Notes: generated by a model from the sequence alone, not told the origin. A stretch of 12,678 nucleotides of DNA from Clostridia bacterium (GCA_017521775.1 JAFXBO010000143.1:1-12678), one strand, 5' to 3'; shown: positions 1 to 8,277, counted from the stretch's first letter. A program made the numbers and translations.

Positions 1-363
1 ATTTATCCTGTTTAAAAGTTCTCCTGAATGAAAAACAGAAACAGACAAATAATCTTTATTAATTAACTTTTTAAAAATGTTATTCTTAAGGTCAATCTCA
101 AATCTTGAGTTTGCATGGACATTCAAAAAGTTTATTCCAATTTGAACCATAAGCATTAAAAACAGGAAGAAAACTATTCTAAAACAAGAACTCAAAAAAT
201 CTGCATCAGTAGTCCCTGTTGCAATATCAATTATTCTTTTTGATTCCATTGAAAATTGTAATGAAATCAAGGATAATATAATGCTTCCAATGGTCAATAA
301 AGCTATAAATACATAGCTTTTCTTTCCATTTTCCAATATCCATTTAAATACTCTTTTATTCAT
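1..363 (-). CDS. ABC transporter, transmembrane/ATP-binding protein (5' part only)
   Basis: This is the N-terminal 121 residues of a gene that runs off the left window edge with no stop codon. It starts at an ATG preceded by GGAG with 8-base spacing, 16 bases after the trhP stop. Two hydrophobic segments are visible at about residues 18-36 and 62-80. They are followed by a basic/acidic stretch and the motif FHSGELLNRIN (about 111-121), which resembles the cytoplasmic loop of type I ABC exporter membrane domains, where [YH]xSGELxxR is common. By family knowledge the missing part should hold the rest of the six-helix domain and an ATPase domain with Walker A, the ABC signature and Walker B. The substrate cannot be inferred. 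The short gap suggests read-through from the upstream operon. The ABC exporter call is fairly firm; that the protein is a half-transporter with a fused ATPase is inference. Confidence 0.78.
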   Translation of the reverse strand, partial: MNKRVFKWILENGKKSYVFIALLTIGSIILSLISLQFSMESKRIIDIATGTTDADFLSSCFRIVFFLFLMLMVQIGINFLNVHANSRFEIDLKNNIFKKLINKDYLSVSVFHSGELLNRIN

Positions 364-379
364 AGTATATTCTCCAATA

Positions 380-1606
380 CTATTTTCTTACTCTTCTTAA
401 CATTGCATCCTGATTTACAGGAAAATCAACAGGCATTTTTATTATCATCTGGGCATGAGGTGCACTCTCAACTCTCTCACCTGCATCATTTTCAATGTAT
501 TCCACTACTTGCTTAAAGAATGGTTTCTTTGGCTGAATTATCTCAATTTCCTCTCCTACAGAAAATTTATTTCTTTGAGAGATAGTTGCTACCTTTGTTT
601 TTTCATCATAATCCAATACCATACCGATTAAATCATAATCTCTTATATATGAGCTATCGGTATAAACCTGTTTATCTGCGCCAGGTTTACCGAAATAAAA
701 ACCTGTTGAATATGGTCTGTGGCTTACTTTACACAATTCCTCATACTGAGACTCATCGAATACATAATTCTCAGGGTCTTCAAAATATCTGTCAATTTCC
801 TCTCTGTAAGCTTTAACTATTGTAGCAACATAATATGAAGTTTTAACTCTTCCCTCAATTTTTAGGCTTGATATTCCACTTTTAATAATCTCAGGAATAT
901 GTCTAATCATACAAAGGTCTTTTGAATTGAAAATAAATGTTCCTCTTTCATTCTCAAAGACATTCATATATTCTCCTGGTCGTGTTTCTTCAACAAGTGA
1001 ATAGTTCCATCTGCAAGGATGTGCACACGCACCCATATTGGCATCTCTTTGTGTCATATAGTTTGACAAAAGGCATCTGCCTGAATATGAAATGCACATT
1101 GCTCCGTGAACAAAAGCTTCAATTTCCATATCAGCAGGTATCTTTTCTCTTATTTCAGCTATTTCACTAAAGCTCATTTCCCTTGCAAGAACAACCCTTT
1201 TTGCACCTAATTTATACCACGCACAAGCAGAACGATAATTCACATTATTTGCCTGTGTGCTTATGTGAATTGGTATTTCAGGAGCAAGCTCCCTCATCAT
1301 ATCAAACATTCCTATATCAGCAATTAAAATTGCATCAAATCCAAGTGGTCTTATTTCTTCTATAAATGCCTCAAATTCATTAATATCTTCATTGTGTGGC
1401 AGAATATTGGCAGTTAAATAGACCTTTTTTCCTCTGTCATGGGCATATTTTATACCCTCTTTCATATCTTCATATGAAAAATTCTCAGCAGCAACTCTCA
1501 AGCTGAATGCCTCTCCACCAATATAAACGGCATCTGCGCCATAATTTATAGCTGTTTTTAATTTTTCAAGGCTTCCACCCGGAGCTAATAGTTCAGGTTT
1601 TTTCAT
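380..1606 (-). CDS. trhP: U32 peptidase-family tRNA hydroxylation protein (TrhP/YrrO-like)
   Basis: At 408 aa this matches a full-length U32 'peptidase' with a C-terminal extension, like B. subtilis YrrO. The N-terminus (PELLAPGGSLEKLKTAINYGA) and the U32 signature at about residues 163-199 are clear. The signature includes EAFVHGAMC, SGRCLLSNY and GACAHPCRW, with Cys171, Cys178, Cys194 and Cys198 as probable Fe-S cluster ligands. Members of this group (TrhP in E. coli, YrrN/YrrO in B. subtilis) are known to support prephenate-dependent hydroxylation of uridine 34 in tRNA rather than proteolysis. Collagenase-type annotations of this family are usually misleading. Directly upstream is a TrmR-like methyltransferase, the enzyme expected to methylate the hydroxyuridine product, which strongly favours the tRNA role over the related RlhA (23S rRNA) role. 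The start has AAAGGA with 6-base spacing, and the gap to trmR is 11 bases. Confidence 0.87.
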   Translation of the reverse strand: MKKPELLAPGGSLEKLKTAINYGADAVYIGGEAFSLRVAAENFSYEDMKEGIKYAHDRGKKVYLTANILPHNEDINEFEAFIEEIRPLGFDAILIADIGMFDMMRELAPEIPIHISTQANNVNYRSACAWYKLGAKRVVLAREMSFSEIAEIREKIPADMEIEAFVHGAMCISYSGRCLLSNYMTQRDANMGACAHPCRWNYSLVEETRPGEYMNVFENERGTFIFNSKDLCMIRHIPEIIKSGISSLKIEGRVKTSYYVATIVKAYREEIDRYFEDPENYVFDESQYEELCKVSHRPYSTGFYFGKPGADKQVYTDSSYIRDYDLIGMVLDYDEKTKVATISQRNKFSVGEEIEIIQPKKPFFKQVVEYIENDAGERVESAPHAQMIIKMPVDFPVNQDAMLRRVRK

Positions 1607-1617
1607 ATTTTATCCTT

Positions 1618-2277
1618 TCATATCTTAACTGCAACTGTTACACCATCACCTAACGGCAACAGAACAGTTTTTAATTCTTTTCTCTGCATTTGTGCCGAGA
1701 TAAATCTTCTCAATCTCTTTACAATAGTGATTTTTCTGCGAATAACATGCTCATCATCTGCAGTCATTCCTTTATATAAAACATTATCTGCAATAAGGAG
1801 TCCACCTTTTTTCAAAAGCCTTATGCAATCGTTCAACATATAAATATAATGTGCCTTTGGACCATCCAAAAAGACAATATCATACTCTGCAGTTAATGTC
1901 GGCAAAACCTCTTTTGCATCATTACAAATTACATTGATGACATCTGAAAGTCCTGCTTTTTTTATGTTTTCCCTAGCAATCTGGGCAGTATCTGCGTCCC
2001 ATTCCAATGTCGTTATAGTACCACCATCACTTAAAAATTCCGACATCAATATTGAAGAATATCCAATCGCACAACCAACCTCCAAAATTCTCAAAGGTCT
2101 TTTGATAGCACATAAAACTGACAATAACTGCGCAGTCTCAGGCTGAACAATCGGAACAGAATTTTTTTCGGCGTATTCTTCAAGGTCTTTTAAAAATCCA
2201 TCGTGTTTGGGAGTTTCGTTTCTAAGATACTCTGTTATATACGGATACACAATGGCATCCTTATCGTATTCAACCAT
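1618..2277 (-). CDS. trmR: SAM-dependent O-methyltransferase, tRNA 5-hydroxyuridine methyltransferase-like
   Basis: This 219-aa protein has the caffeoyl-CoA/catechol O-methyltransferase fold. The SAM-binding motif is ILEVGCAIGYSS (64-75), an acidic residue ends strand beta-2 at Glu92, the metal-binding loop reads FLDGPKAHY (136-144), and ADNVLYKG (163-170) and LPLGDGVTVA (207-216) complete the core. Length and motifs fit B. subtilis YrrM, shown to be TrmR, which converts 5-hydroxyuridine-34 of tRNA to 5-methoxyuridine. Placement immediately before the U32-family trhP mirrors the B. subtilis yrrM-yrrN-yrrO cluster and is the main reason for choosing TrmR over a generic small-molecule methyltransferase. 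The ATG overlaps the end of nrnA by 8 bases (GATGGTTGA), and a GGTGAGG ribosome site with 6-base spacing lies inside nrnA, implying translational coupling. Methyltransferase is near certain; the exact substrate is inferred from context. Confidence 0.85.
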   Translation of the reverse strand: MVEYDKDAIVYPYITEYLRNETPKHDGFLKDLEEYAEKNSVPIVQPETAQLLSVLCAIKRPLRILEVGCAIGYSSILMSEFLSDGGTITTLEWDADTAQIARENIKKAGLSDVINVICNDAKEVLPTLTAEYDIVFLDGPKAHYIYMLNDCIRLLKKGGLLIADNVLYKGMTADDEHVIRRKITIVKRLRRFISAQMQRKELKTVLLPLGDGVTVAVKI

Positions 2278-3220
2278 CTATTACCTCACCTATTGCTTCT
2301 AATAATTTTTCTTTTGCTTCATCAACTGAAATCGTGCCAACAGTAATTCCTGCTGCCATCTCATGTCCTCCGCCACCAAGCTTTTGAGCTATTTCTCCAA
2401 CGTTATATTTACCATTGGAACGAAGGCTTATTTTTGTTTTCTCAGGAGTTTTTTTAATGAACGCAGCAACCTGTGTTCCCTCTACACCTCTTGGAATATT
2501 GACAATATTTCCTGTATCTCTTTCTGATACATTAAATCTGTCTAATACATCTTCATCTGCCCATGCCAATGTTACTTTCCCATCAAAATAGCTTTCAAGA
2601 TTATTCATAATATAACCTCTTAACTTTACAAGCTCAATCGGGTCAGTATCAAAAATTCTTCTGCATACATCGGCGTGGTCAAAATCATATTCCATAAGCT
2701 TTGATATAACTAATGCAGTGCCGGGTGATGCACAACTATACTTTAAGCATCCTGTGTCACCCATAATACCACAATACAAAAACTTAGCCATCTCAGAAGT
2801 TATATTAGCTCCCATTTCACAAAGCAAATTATATACCATCTCAGATGTTGATGACATATTTCCATCAATCACATTTTCGTCACAATATCCAATATTGGTA
2901 TAATGATGGTCAATGCAAATTGATTTTTGTGAATTATTAAAAATTGATACTCTGTTTCCGAGTCTTGATAAATCTCCTGAGTCAAGACAGATAACCAGCT
3001 CATAGCTCTTCTTAGTATTATCATAGATAACATAATCATTACTCAAAAAGGTAAGTCTTTTTTCAACAGACTTATCAACATAAAAAACTGCATCCTTACC
3101 CATTTGTTTGAGCATTTTGAGCATTGCAAGAGAGGAGCCGAGTGCATCGGCATCCTCATCAATATGCGATAGGATTGCAAACTCTGTTTCATCTTCTATC
3201 ATTTTTATAATCTTTTGCAT
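2270..3220 (-). CDS. nrnA: DHH-family bifunctional oligoribonuclease / pAp phosphatase
   Basis: This 316-aa DHH/DHHA1 phosphoesterase matches NrnA in length. It degrades 2-5 nt nanoRNAs to mononucleotides and dephosphorylates 3'-phosphoadenosine 5'-phosphate, using divalent metal in the cytoplasm. Visible motifs are SHIDEDADALGS (18-29, DHH motif I), CLDSGD (79-84), the namesake IDHHYTN (103-109), GDTG (154-157) and the C-terminal DHHA1 substrate-binding loop GGGGHEMAAG (282-291). All expected metal-ligand Asp/His positions appear present. In many Firmicutes nrnA follows rbfA, and it does so here with a 3-base gap and the ribosome site GAGGG inside the rbfA end. Its 3' end overlaps trmR. Motif I reads DEDAD rather than the common NPDGD, but the DxD core is kept, so I expect an active enzyme. 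A c-di-NMP-cleaving GdpP-type role is unlikely because there are no PAS, GGDEF or membrane regions. Confidence 0.92.
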   Translation of the reverse strand: MQKIIKMIEDETEFAILSHIDEDADALGSSLAMLKMLKQMGKDAVFYVDKSVEKRLTFLSNDYVIYDNTKKSYELVICLDSGDLSRLGNRVSIFNNSQKSICIDHHYTNIGYCDENVIDGNMSSTSEMVYNLLCEMGANITSEMAKFLYCGIMGDTGCLKYSCASPGTALVISKLMEYDFDHADVCRRIFDTDPIELVKLRGYIMNNLESYFDGKVTLAWADEDVLDRFNVSERDTGNIVNIPRGVEGTQVAAFIKKTPEKTKISLRSNGKYNVGEIAQKLGGGGHEMAAGITVGTISVDEAKEKLLEAIGEVIDG

Positions 3221-3223
3221 AGA

Positions 3224-3571
3224 TTAACCCTCTTTATTTATATCTCTCAGCATTTGAGTTATTTTTGAGCCGTGCTCTATCGAATGGTCAAGCTCAAAGA
3301 TGAATTCAGGAGTATGGCGAAGATTTAATCTGTGTCCGATTTCTCTTCTTATAAAGCCACTTGCACTCTTTAATCCTTTTAAAGCATCCTTTTGAACTTG
3401 CTCATCACCAAACACACTAATGTATGCTTTTGCATAGCTCAAATCGTTTGTTACATTAACCGAAACAACGCTTGTTAACATTGGTATGCGACTATCTTTC
3501 AGTTCTCTTATTATAACTGCTAATTCTCGCATAACCTCTTCATTTATTTTATTAATTCTCTCTTTAGCCAT
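3224..3571 (-). CDS. rbfA: 30S ribosome-binding factor A
   Basis: At 115 aa this is a standard-length RbfA, a single KH-like domain protein that binds the 30S subunit late in 16S rRNA maturation and helps form the central pseudoknot region and 5' helix; it is also linked to cold adaptation. Recognisable family features are the N-terminal RINKINEEVMRELAVII helix, the strand DLSYAKAYISVFG (about 43-55), the segment GFIRREIGHRLNLRHTPEFIF (about 72-92, with the RHTPE turn typical of the family) and the closing DHSIEHGSKI. It sits 3 bases after infB and 3 bases before nrnA, the usual Firmicutes position. The upstream ribosome site is weak (only AAAGA close to the ATG), so translation probably depends on coupling to infB termination. 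Nothing in the sequence is unusual for the family. Confidence 0.95.
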   Translation of the reverse strand: MAKERINKINEEVMRELAVIIRELKDSRIPMLTSVVSVNVTNDLSYAKAYISVFGDEQVQKDALKGLKSASGFIRREIGHRLNLRHTPEFIFELDHSIEHGSKITQMLRDINKEG

Positions 3572-3574
3572 AAA

Positions 3575-6031
3575 TTATCTTTCTATTTCCTCCATAATGA
3601 AACATTCAATAATATCAGCTTCCTTAATATCATTAAAGTTCTCGATACCGATACCACATTCAAATCCATCGGCAACCTCTTTTGCATCATCCTTAAATCT
3701 CTTTAAGCTGTCAATTGAGCCTTCGTGAACAACGATACCATTTCTAACAAGTCTTATCTGACCGTTTCTTGTAATTTTGCCATCTGTTACATAAGAACCT
3801 GCGATTGTTCCGACACCTGAAACCTTAAATGTTTGTCTTACTTCAGCGTGACCGATTACAACTTCTTTAAACTCAGGGTCTAACATACCCTTCATAGCAG
3901 CTTCAATTTCTTCAATAGCCTGATAGATAACTCTATAAAGTCTTATATCAACATCATGCTGTGATGCAGCAGCTGCAGCACCTGCGTCAGGTCTTACATT
4001 GAATCCGACGATAATAGCATTTGATGCGTTTGCAAGCATAACATCAGACTCATTAACTGCTCCGACACCACCATGAATTGCTCTTACTCTTACCTCTTCA
4101 TTAGATAACTTTTCCAATGATTGTTTAACTGCTTCAACTGAGCCCTGAACATCTGCTTTAATGATAACATTAAGTTCCTTCATATTACCCTCATCAATCT
4201 GTGAGAACAAGTTATCAAGAGAAACCTTAACTGTTGCATTGAACTTTGTTTCCTTTTCATCGTGTTTTCTGCTCTCGGCAACATCACGGGCAAGCTTTTC
4301 ATCCTTAACAACTCTGAATGTGTCACCACCTGAAGGAGCTTCTGAAAGTCCCAAAATCTCAACAGGAGTTGATGGTCCTGCAGTTTTAATCCTTCTTCCC
4401 TTATCGTTAACCATTGCTCGAACGTGGCCAACTGCTGTTCCTGCAATAACAATATCTCCAACATTTAAAGTTCCATCCTGAACAAGAACTGTTGCAACAG
4501 GACCTCTGCCCTTATCTATCTTAGCTTCGATAACTGTACCCTTTGCAGGCTTATCTGGATTAGCTTTTAATTCTTTCATATCTGCGATAAGAAGTACCAT
4601 TTCCAAAAGATTTTCAATATTGATACGCTGTTTTGCAGAAATTTCAACACAAACAGTATCTCCACCCCATTCTTCTGGAACAAGCTCGTGTTCAACAAGC
4701 ATCTGCTTAACTCTTTCAGGATTAGCTCCCTCTTTATCTATCTTGTTAATTGCAACAACTATTGTTACACCTGCAGCTTTTGCGTGATTAATTGCTTCGA
4801 TTGTCTGTGGCATAATTCCGTCATCTGCAGCAACAACAAGTATTGCCACATCAGTAACCTGCGCTCCTCTTGCTCTCATAGTGGTGAATGCTTCGTGTCC
4901 AGGAGTATCTAAGAATGTGATGTCTCTGTCATTTAATCTCACACTATAAGCACCGATATGCTGGGTAATTCCACCAGCTTCTGTGTCTGTTACAGATGTG
5001 TTTCTTATAGCATCAAGTAATGATGTCTTACCATGGTCAACGTGACCCATAACAACTACAACAGGAGAACGAGGTTTTAAATCTTCAGGCTTATCCTCTT
5101 CCTCTTCAAAAAGGATATCCTCTTTTGTTATTATAACTTCCTGCTTGACTTCTATTCCATATTCGTCAGCAATCAATGTTGCAGTATCAATATCAATACT
5201 TTGTGTTATAGCTGCCATAACACCAAGCATCATAAGCTTTTTAACAATTTCTGCAGCAGGCTTACCAATTTTTGACGCAAACTCACCGACAGTAATTGTT
5301 TCAGGAATTTCAACAAGCTTTGGAGATGTGTCAATCTTAACAGGCTTTTGAGCTTTTTTCTCATCATTCTTAGCCTTTTCCATCATTGCCACATTCTTTT
5401 CATTTCGTGCCTTTTTCTTCTTCTTGTTTCTGTCTCCCTGCATATTATGCATATCATCAGAAACCATACTTTCAAGGCGTTCTCTTGTTTCCATTTTGTC
5501 GATTTCAAGTGTTGATGTTCTGGTATCAACATATCTTACCTTCTGGTCCTCAACAACCTTGATTTTATTTTCTTCGTTCTCTTCAAACTTAAGCTCAATT
5601 CTTTCGCCTTTTTCTTTAGCTTGAACAGGTCTTTTTACATCATTTTTCTTTGTCTTTGGTTTTTCCTTTTTCTCTGGAACAAGCTTTTTAGGGGTTTCTT
5701 CTTTTGTTTCAACCTTTGGTGCTTCCTCAACCTTCTTTTTAGCTGGCTTTTCTTCTGTTTTCTTTTCTTTTACTTCTGCCTTCTTTTCTTCCTTTGGTTT
5801 TTCTTCTTCCTTAAATTCAGGCTTTTTAACTGCAGGCTTTTCTATTACTTCATCACCCATATCATAAGCCTGTGTGTATATATCCAAAATAAGTCCAAGA
5901 TGCTCTTCGTCCAACAGCGATGCACCTGATTTCAAAATAATATCAAATTCAGCAAGCTTTGTTATGATTTCTTTGCTTGTTAATTTTAAATCCTTAGCAA
6001 TTTCCTGCACCTTAACGTTTGACATTGCCAT
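3575..6031 (-). CDS. infB: Translation initiation factor IF-2
   Basis: This 818-aa GTPase brings fMet-tRNA to the 30S P site and promotes 50S joining. The domain order is: an IF2-N module (about 5-55); a Lys/Glu/Pro-rich, probably disordered linker (about 62-165) and a basic KKKKK patch near 203-208; a second IF2-N-like module (about 243-296); the G domain from about 322; then domain II and the C-terminal domains that bind the initiator tRNA. GTPase motifs are GHVDHGKTS (329-337), [10 protein letters not shown] (353-362), DTPGH (375-379), NKID (429-432) and SAK (465-467), all intact. It lies 2 bases after the L7Ae-like gene. The GGTG before the ATG is a modest ribosome site, and a second ATG two codons in is possible. 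It is one of the most conserved genes in the window, and the reading is secure. Confidence 0.98.
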   Translation of the reverse strand: MAMSNVKVQEIAKDLKLTSKEIITKLAEFDIILKSGASLLDEEHLGLILDIYTQAYDMGDEVIEKPAVKKPEFKEEEKPKEEKKAEVKEKKTEEKPAKKKVEEAPKVETKEETPKKLVPEKKEKPKTKKNDVKRPVQAKEKGERIELKFEENEENKIKVVEDQKVRYVDTRTSTLEIDKMETRERLESMVSDDMHNMQGDRNKKKKKARNEKNVAMMEKAKNDEKKAQKPVKIDTSPKLVEIPETITVGEFASKIGKPAAEIVKKLMMLGVMAAITQSIDIDTATLIADEYGIEVKQEVIITKEDILFEEEEDKPEDLKPRSPVVVVMGHVDHGKTSLLDAIRNTSVTDTEAGGITQHIGAYSVRLNDRDITFLDTPGHEAFTTMRARGAQVTDVAILVVAADDGIMPQTIEAINHAKAAGVTIVVAINKIDKEGANPERVKQMLVEHELVPEEWGGDTVCVEISAKQRINIENLLEMVLLIADMKELKANPDKPAKGTVIEAKIDKGRGPVATVLVQDGTLNVGDIVIAGTAVGHVRAMVNDKGRRIKTAGPSTPVEILGLSEAPSGGDTFRVVKDEKLARDVAESRKHDEKETKFNATVKVSLDNLFSQIDEGNMKELNVIIKADVQGSVEAVKQSLEKLSNEEVRVRAIHGGVGAVNESDVMLANASNAIIVGFNVRPDAGAAAAASQHDVDIRLYRVIYQAIEEIEAAMKGMLDPEFKEVVIGHAEVRQTFKVSGVGTIAGSYVTDGKITRNGQIRLVRNGIVVHEGSIDSLKRFKDDAKEVADGFECGIGIENFNDIKEADIIECFIMEEIER

Positions 6032-6033
6032 AT

Positions 6034-6393
6034 TTATTCACCATTCCTTCCTAATTGCAATTCGGAAAATTTCTTTAAGATAGCACTTGCAAAGCCTTTG
6101 TCATTGATTGACAAAACACTTCTCTCACCTGATGCTCCCACAGAATTACCCAACTCTTCTTTGGTAAAACACTTAATATACTTAATTGAATAATGTGTGC
6201 AAACATCTGTTATTGCTTTTAGTCCCGTATCTGATATGTCATTTGCTATAATAATCAATTCCGATTTTTTTGCTCTGATTTCCTTTTCGCATTGCTCAGC
6301 ACCTGCCACAATTTTCCCTGCTTTTTTTGCAAGGCCAATCATACCCTTAACTCTATTTTCCAATTCTATTTTCCAACTCCTCAAAAAATTCAT
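6034..6393 (-). CDS. L7Ae-like RNA-binding protein (YlxQ family)
   Basis: This small L7Ae/L30e-fold protein resembles B. subtilis YlxQ, which lies between rnpM and infB in the same order. The core [18 protein letters not shown] (numbered from the ATG, about 17-34), then [16 protein letters not shown] and the later [14 protein letters not shown] region fit the family, which recognises kink-turn RNA; the YlxQ target is not established. Two starts compete. The ATG at 6393 has AAAGG with 6-base spacing and gives 119 aa, overlapping rnpM by 41 bases. A TTG at 6363 gives 109 aa starting [17 protein letters not shown], which matches how family members usually begin, but its GAGGAG site is 13 bases away. 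I list the longer form and regard the TTG start as at least equally likely. A 13-base tandem repeat lies at the junction with rnpM (see repeat entry). Confidence 0.88.
   Translation of the reverse strand: MNFLRSWKIELENRVKGMIGLAKKAGKIVAGAEQCEKEIRAKKSELIIIANDISDTGLKAITDVCTHYSIKYIKCFTKEELGNSVGASGERSVLSINDKGFASAILKKFSELQLGRNGE
6351..6376 (-). repeat. 13-base tandem duplication at the rnpM/ylxQ junction
   Basis: Two adjacent copies, TTGGAAAATAGAA (6376 to 6364) and TTGGAAAATAGAG (6363 to 6351), differ at one base. The first is read as Leu-Glu-Asn-Arg at the end of rnpM, and the second as Leu-Glu-Asn-Arg in the ylxQ frame. Because 13 is not a multiple of three, the duplication offsets the two frames and leads to the rnpM stop TAG. 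Confidence 0.9.
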
Positions 6394-6613
6394 CAGGTAC
6401 CTTTGATTTTAATATGTTTGAAAAAACCTTTCTCTTTTGAGCTAATAAAAGACATTCTTTATTTTTGCACATATATGCTCCACGGCAAAGTTCTTTTTGT
6501 TTATCATCAATCAAGAGTTCATTATCCTTTAATATAACTCTTATAAGCTCGGATTTTTCAAACATATTGCGGCAACCACCACACATCCTAAAAGGTATAT
6601 GTTTATTCTTCAT
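6353..6613 (-). CDS. rnpM: RNase P modulator RnpM (YlxR, DUF448)
   Basis: This 86-aa YlxR/DUF448 protein matches the usual length of about 90. The signature is IPFRMCGGCRNMFEKSELIRVI at the N-terminus (Cys11 and Cys14), then LCRGAYMCKNKECLLLAQKRKVF (from about 42), which corresponds to the GRGAYxCxxxxCxxxAxKxxxF pattern of the family. YlxR in B. subtilis was recently described as a protein that binds the RNase P RNA and modulates its activity, hence RnpM. It sits between nusA and the L7Ae-like gene, the conserved Firmicutes position. Its ATG overlaps the nusA TAA by one base (TAATG), a classic termination-reinitiation junction. The C-terminus ELENRIGK ends within the 13-base duplication, so the last few residues may be a lineage-specific product of that event. 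Confidence 0.93.
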   Translation of the reverse strand: MKNKHIPFRMCGGCRNMFEKSELIRVILKDNELLIDDKQKELCRGAYMCKNKECLLLAQKRKVFSNILKSKVPDEFFEELENRIGK

Positions 6614-7761
6614 TATTCTTCTCCGGCAGTATCAGCATCAGGCTTTCTTATATCAATTTTCCAGCCTGTCAATTTAGCTGCAAGTCTGACATTTTGTCCC
6701 TTGCTTCCAATAGCTAAGGACTGTTGATGTTCAGGAACAGTTACAACTGCTGATTTTTCCTGTTCATTAATCTCAACAGATAAAACTCCTGATGGGCTTA
6801 AGCTTGCAGTAATCAATTCAACAGGGTCTTCGCTCCATTTTACTATGTCAAGCTTTTCTCCTCTTAATTCATCACTGATCTGATTAACTCTGATACCATT
6901 TCTTCCGATACATGAGCCTTGAGCATCAACATCAGGATCGGTTGAATAAACCGCAATTTTTGTTCTTGAGCCTGCTTCTCTTGCAATACTCTTAATCTCT
7001 ACAAGACCTTCTTCAATTTCAGGAACTTCTCTCATAAATAATCTTCTAACCAAGTTTGGATGAGTTCTTGAAACAACAACCTGTGTTCCCTTGTTTCCTC
7101 CTCTTACTTCGCTAACATAGCATACAAGACGCATATTAGGTGCATAGTGTTGTTTTGGAGGTTGTTCGCTCTTAGGAATTTCATCAACAGGAAGAAGTGC
7201 TTCAACAACCTCAGTTCCCTCGTCCTTTTTAATTTCAACTTCGACGAAAACTCTGTTTTCTTCGTCTATTCTTCTTATTCTGCCTGTAACAATATCATTT
7301 AATATCTTTGTTGAGTTAGCATAAACCTGTTCTCTTTCTGCTTCTCTGATTTTCTGAGTTATAATCTGCTTTGCGTTCATAGCCTCAACTCTGCCAAAAT
7401 CTCTTGGAGTAACCTCTATTTCAACGATATCTCCAACTTCATATTCAGCTTTAATCTTTCTTGCCTCATCCAAAGAGATATATAGTCCCTCATCTTCAGC
7501 CTCTACCTTTTGGACAACTTCTTTTTGTGCAATAACTTTAAATTCACCTGTTACTCTGTCAAGATTAACTCTGACATTTTGAGCTGCATTAAAATGCTTT
7601 TTATAAGCTGTTACAACAGCAGTTTCCAATGCATTTAGAATAAAATCAACATCAATGTTCTTCTCTTTGCACAAATCATTAAGTGCCAAAATCAATTCCT
7701 GAGATTGATTAACCTCAGCCTTCTTACCTCTTCTTTTAACCTTAGTATCACTCATTTTCAA
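6613..7761 (-). CDS. nusA: Transcription termination/antitermination factor NusA
   Basis: This 382-aa NusA has the short Gram-positive form without the C-terminal AR repeats. Domain order is: an RNA polymerase-binding N-domain (about 20-145, including ALETAVVTAYKKHF and VEIEVTPRDFGR), an S1 domain (about 152-225), KH1 beginning SRTHPNLVRRLF (231-242) with the RNA-binding loop GSCIGRNGIRV (282-292), and KH2 with LAIGSKGQNVRLA (349-361). It binds elongating RNA polymerase and nascent RNA, modulating pausing, termination and antitermination. Relative to B. subtilis there is a basic N-terminal extension of roughly 15-20 residues (VKRRGKKAEV). The start shown is TTG, which sits 6 bases after AAGGA; an in-frame ATG two codons later (7755) has 12-base spacing and is the alternative. 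A separate ATG inside the ribosome site is out of frame and closes after six codons. It lies 18 bases after rimP. Confidence 0.96.
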   Translation of the reverse strand: MKMSDTKVKRRGKKAEVNQSQELILALNDLCKEKNIDVDFILNALETAVVTAYKKHFNAAQNVRVNLDRVTGEFKVIAQKEVVQKVEAEDEGLYISLDEARKIKAEYEVGDIVEIEVTPRDFGRVEAMNAKQIITQKIREAEREQVYANSTKILNDIVTGRIRRIDEENRVFVEVEIKKDEGTEVVEALLPVDEIPKSEQPPKQHYAPNMRLVCYVSEVRGGNKGTQVVVSRTHPNLVRRLFMREVPEIEEGLVEIKSIAREAGSRTKIAVYSTDPDVDAQGSCIGRNGIRVNQISDELRGEKLDIVKWSEDPVELITASLSPSGVLSVEINEQEKSAVVTVPEHQQSLAIGSKGQNVRLAAKLTGWKIDIRKPDADTAGEE

Positions 7762-7779
7762 AATCCATCCTTCCCTAAT

Positions 7780-8238
7780 TTATATTTCAAAATAAAGTTT
7801 TATATAAACAGCTTCATTCAAAGGAACTTTTATTTCCTTATCATCTGCCAAAACGGTTACGATATTATTTTCGTACATCTTTAAAATACCGACAAACTCT
7901 TTTTTTAAGTCTATTGCCTTATATAGCTTTACCGAAACCTTTTTACCTATATAGTGCAAAAACTCTCTCTCGGTTTTAAGCTTTCTTTCAACCCCTGGGG
8001 ATGATACCTCTAAAATGTAAGCCTCTTTGATAGGGTCAATTTTATCGAACTCTTTTTCAAATGCTCTTGAGAATTCCTCACATTCGTTTAGTCCAACACC
8101 TGAGGGTGTGTCGATAAAGAGCCTTAGATATCTGTCATTTCCTTCCTTTTTATACTCGGCGTCAACAACAAAAAAACCGAGTTTTTCAGCAACAACATCT
8201 GCCACTTCAAGAGCTTTACTCTCTATTGCATTTGACAT
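7780..8238 (-). CDS. rimP: Ribosome maturation factor RimP
   Basis: This 152-aa protein acts early in 30S assembly by binding the immature subunit and promoting uS12 and later protein incorporation. Features visible are the N-terminal domain with VVDAEYKKEGNDRYLRLFID, the segment GVGLNECEEFSRAFEKEFD, the highly diagnostic YILEVSSPGVERKLKTEREF (about 73-92), and an Sm-like C-terminal domain with VSVKLYK. I chose the ATG at 8238 because AAAGGAG lies 5 bases upstream and the protein then has normal length. A GTG at 8298 in the same frame would add 20 residues but falls inside the leader hairpin. It is the first gene of the nusA-infB operon, which has its own promoter and structured leader just upstream. 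Confidence 0.95.
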   Translation of the reverse strand: MSNAIESKALEVADVVAEKLGFFVVDAEYKKEGNDRYLRLFIDTPSGVGLNECEEFSRAFEKEFDKIDPIKEAYILEVSSPGVERKLKTEREFLHYIGKKVSVKLYKAIDLKKEFVGILKMYENNIVTVLADDKEIKVPLNEAVYIKLYFEI

Positions 8239-8277
8239 TATAACTCCTTTCTGCAAGTCCATACCTGCAACAACATT

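Noticed and set aside
4180..4464. Second minus-strand open frame inside infB
   Set aside because: It lies in another frame within the conserved IF-2 domain II region, has no ribosome site of note and no recognisable domain.
5560..5850. Repetitive Lys/Glu/Pro-coding stretch in infB considered as a DNA repeat array
   Set aside because: The repeats are of codon composition only, with no fixed unit length. Such linkers between the N-terminal modules of IF-2 are common in Firmicutes.
5621..5929. Plus-strand open frame rich in Phe and Leu that looks like a membrane protein
   Set aside because: It is the complement of the Lys/Glu-rich IF-2 linker (AAA/GAA codons read as TTT/TTC), so the hydrophobicity is an artefact.
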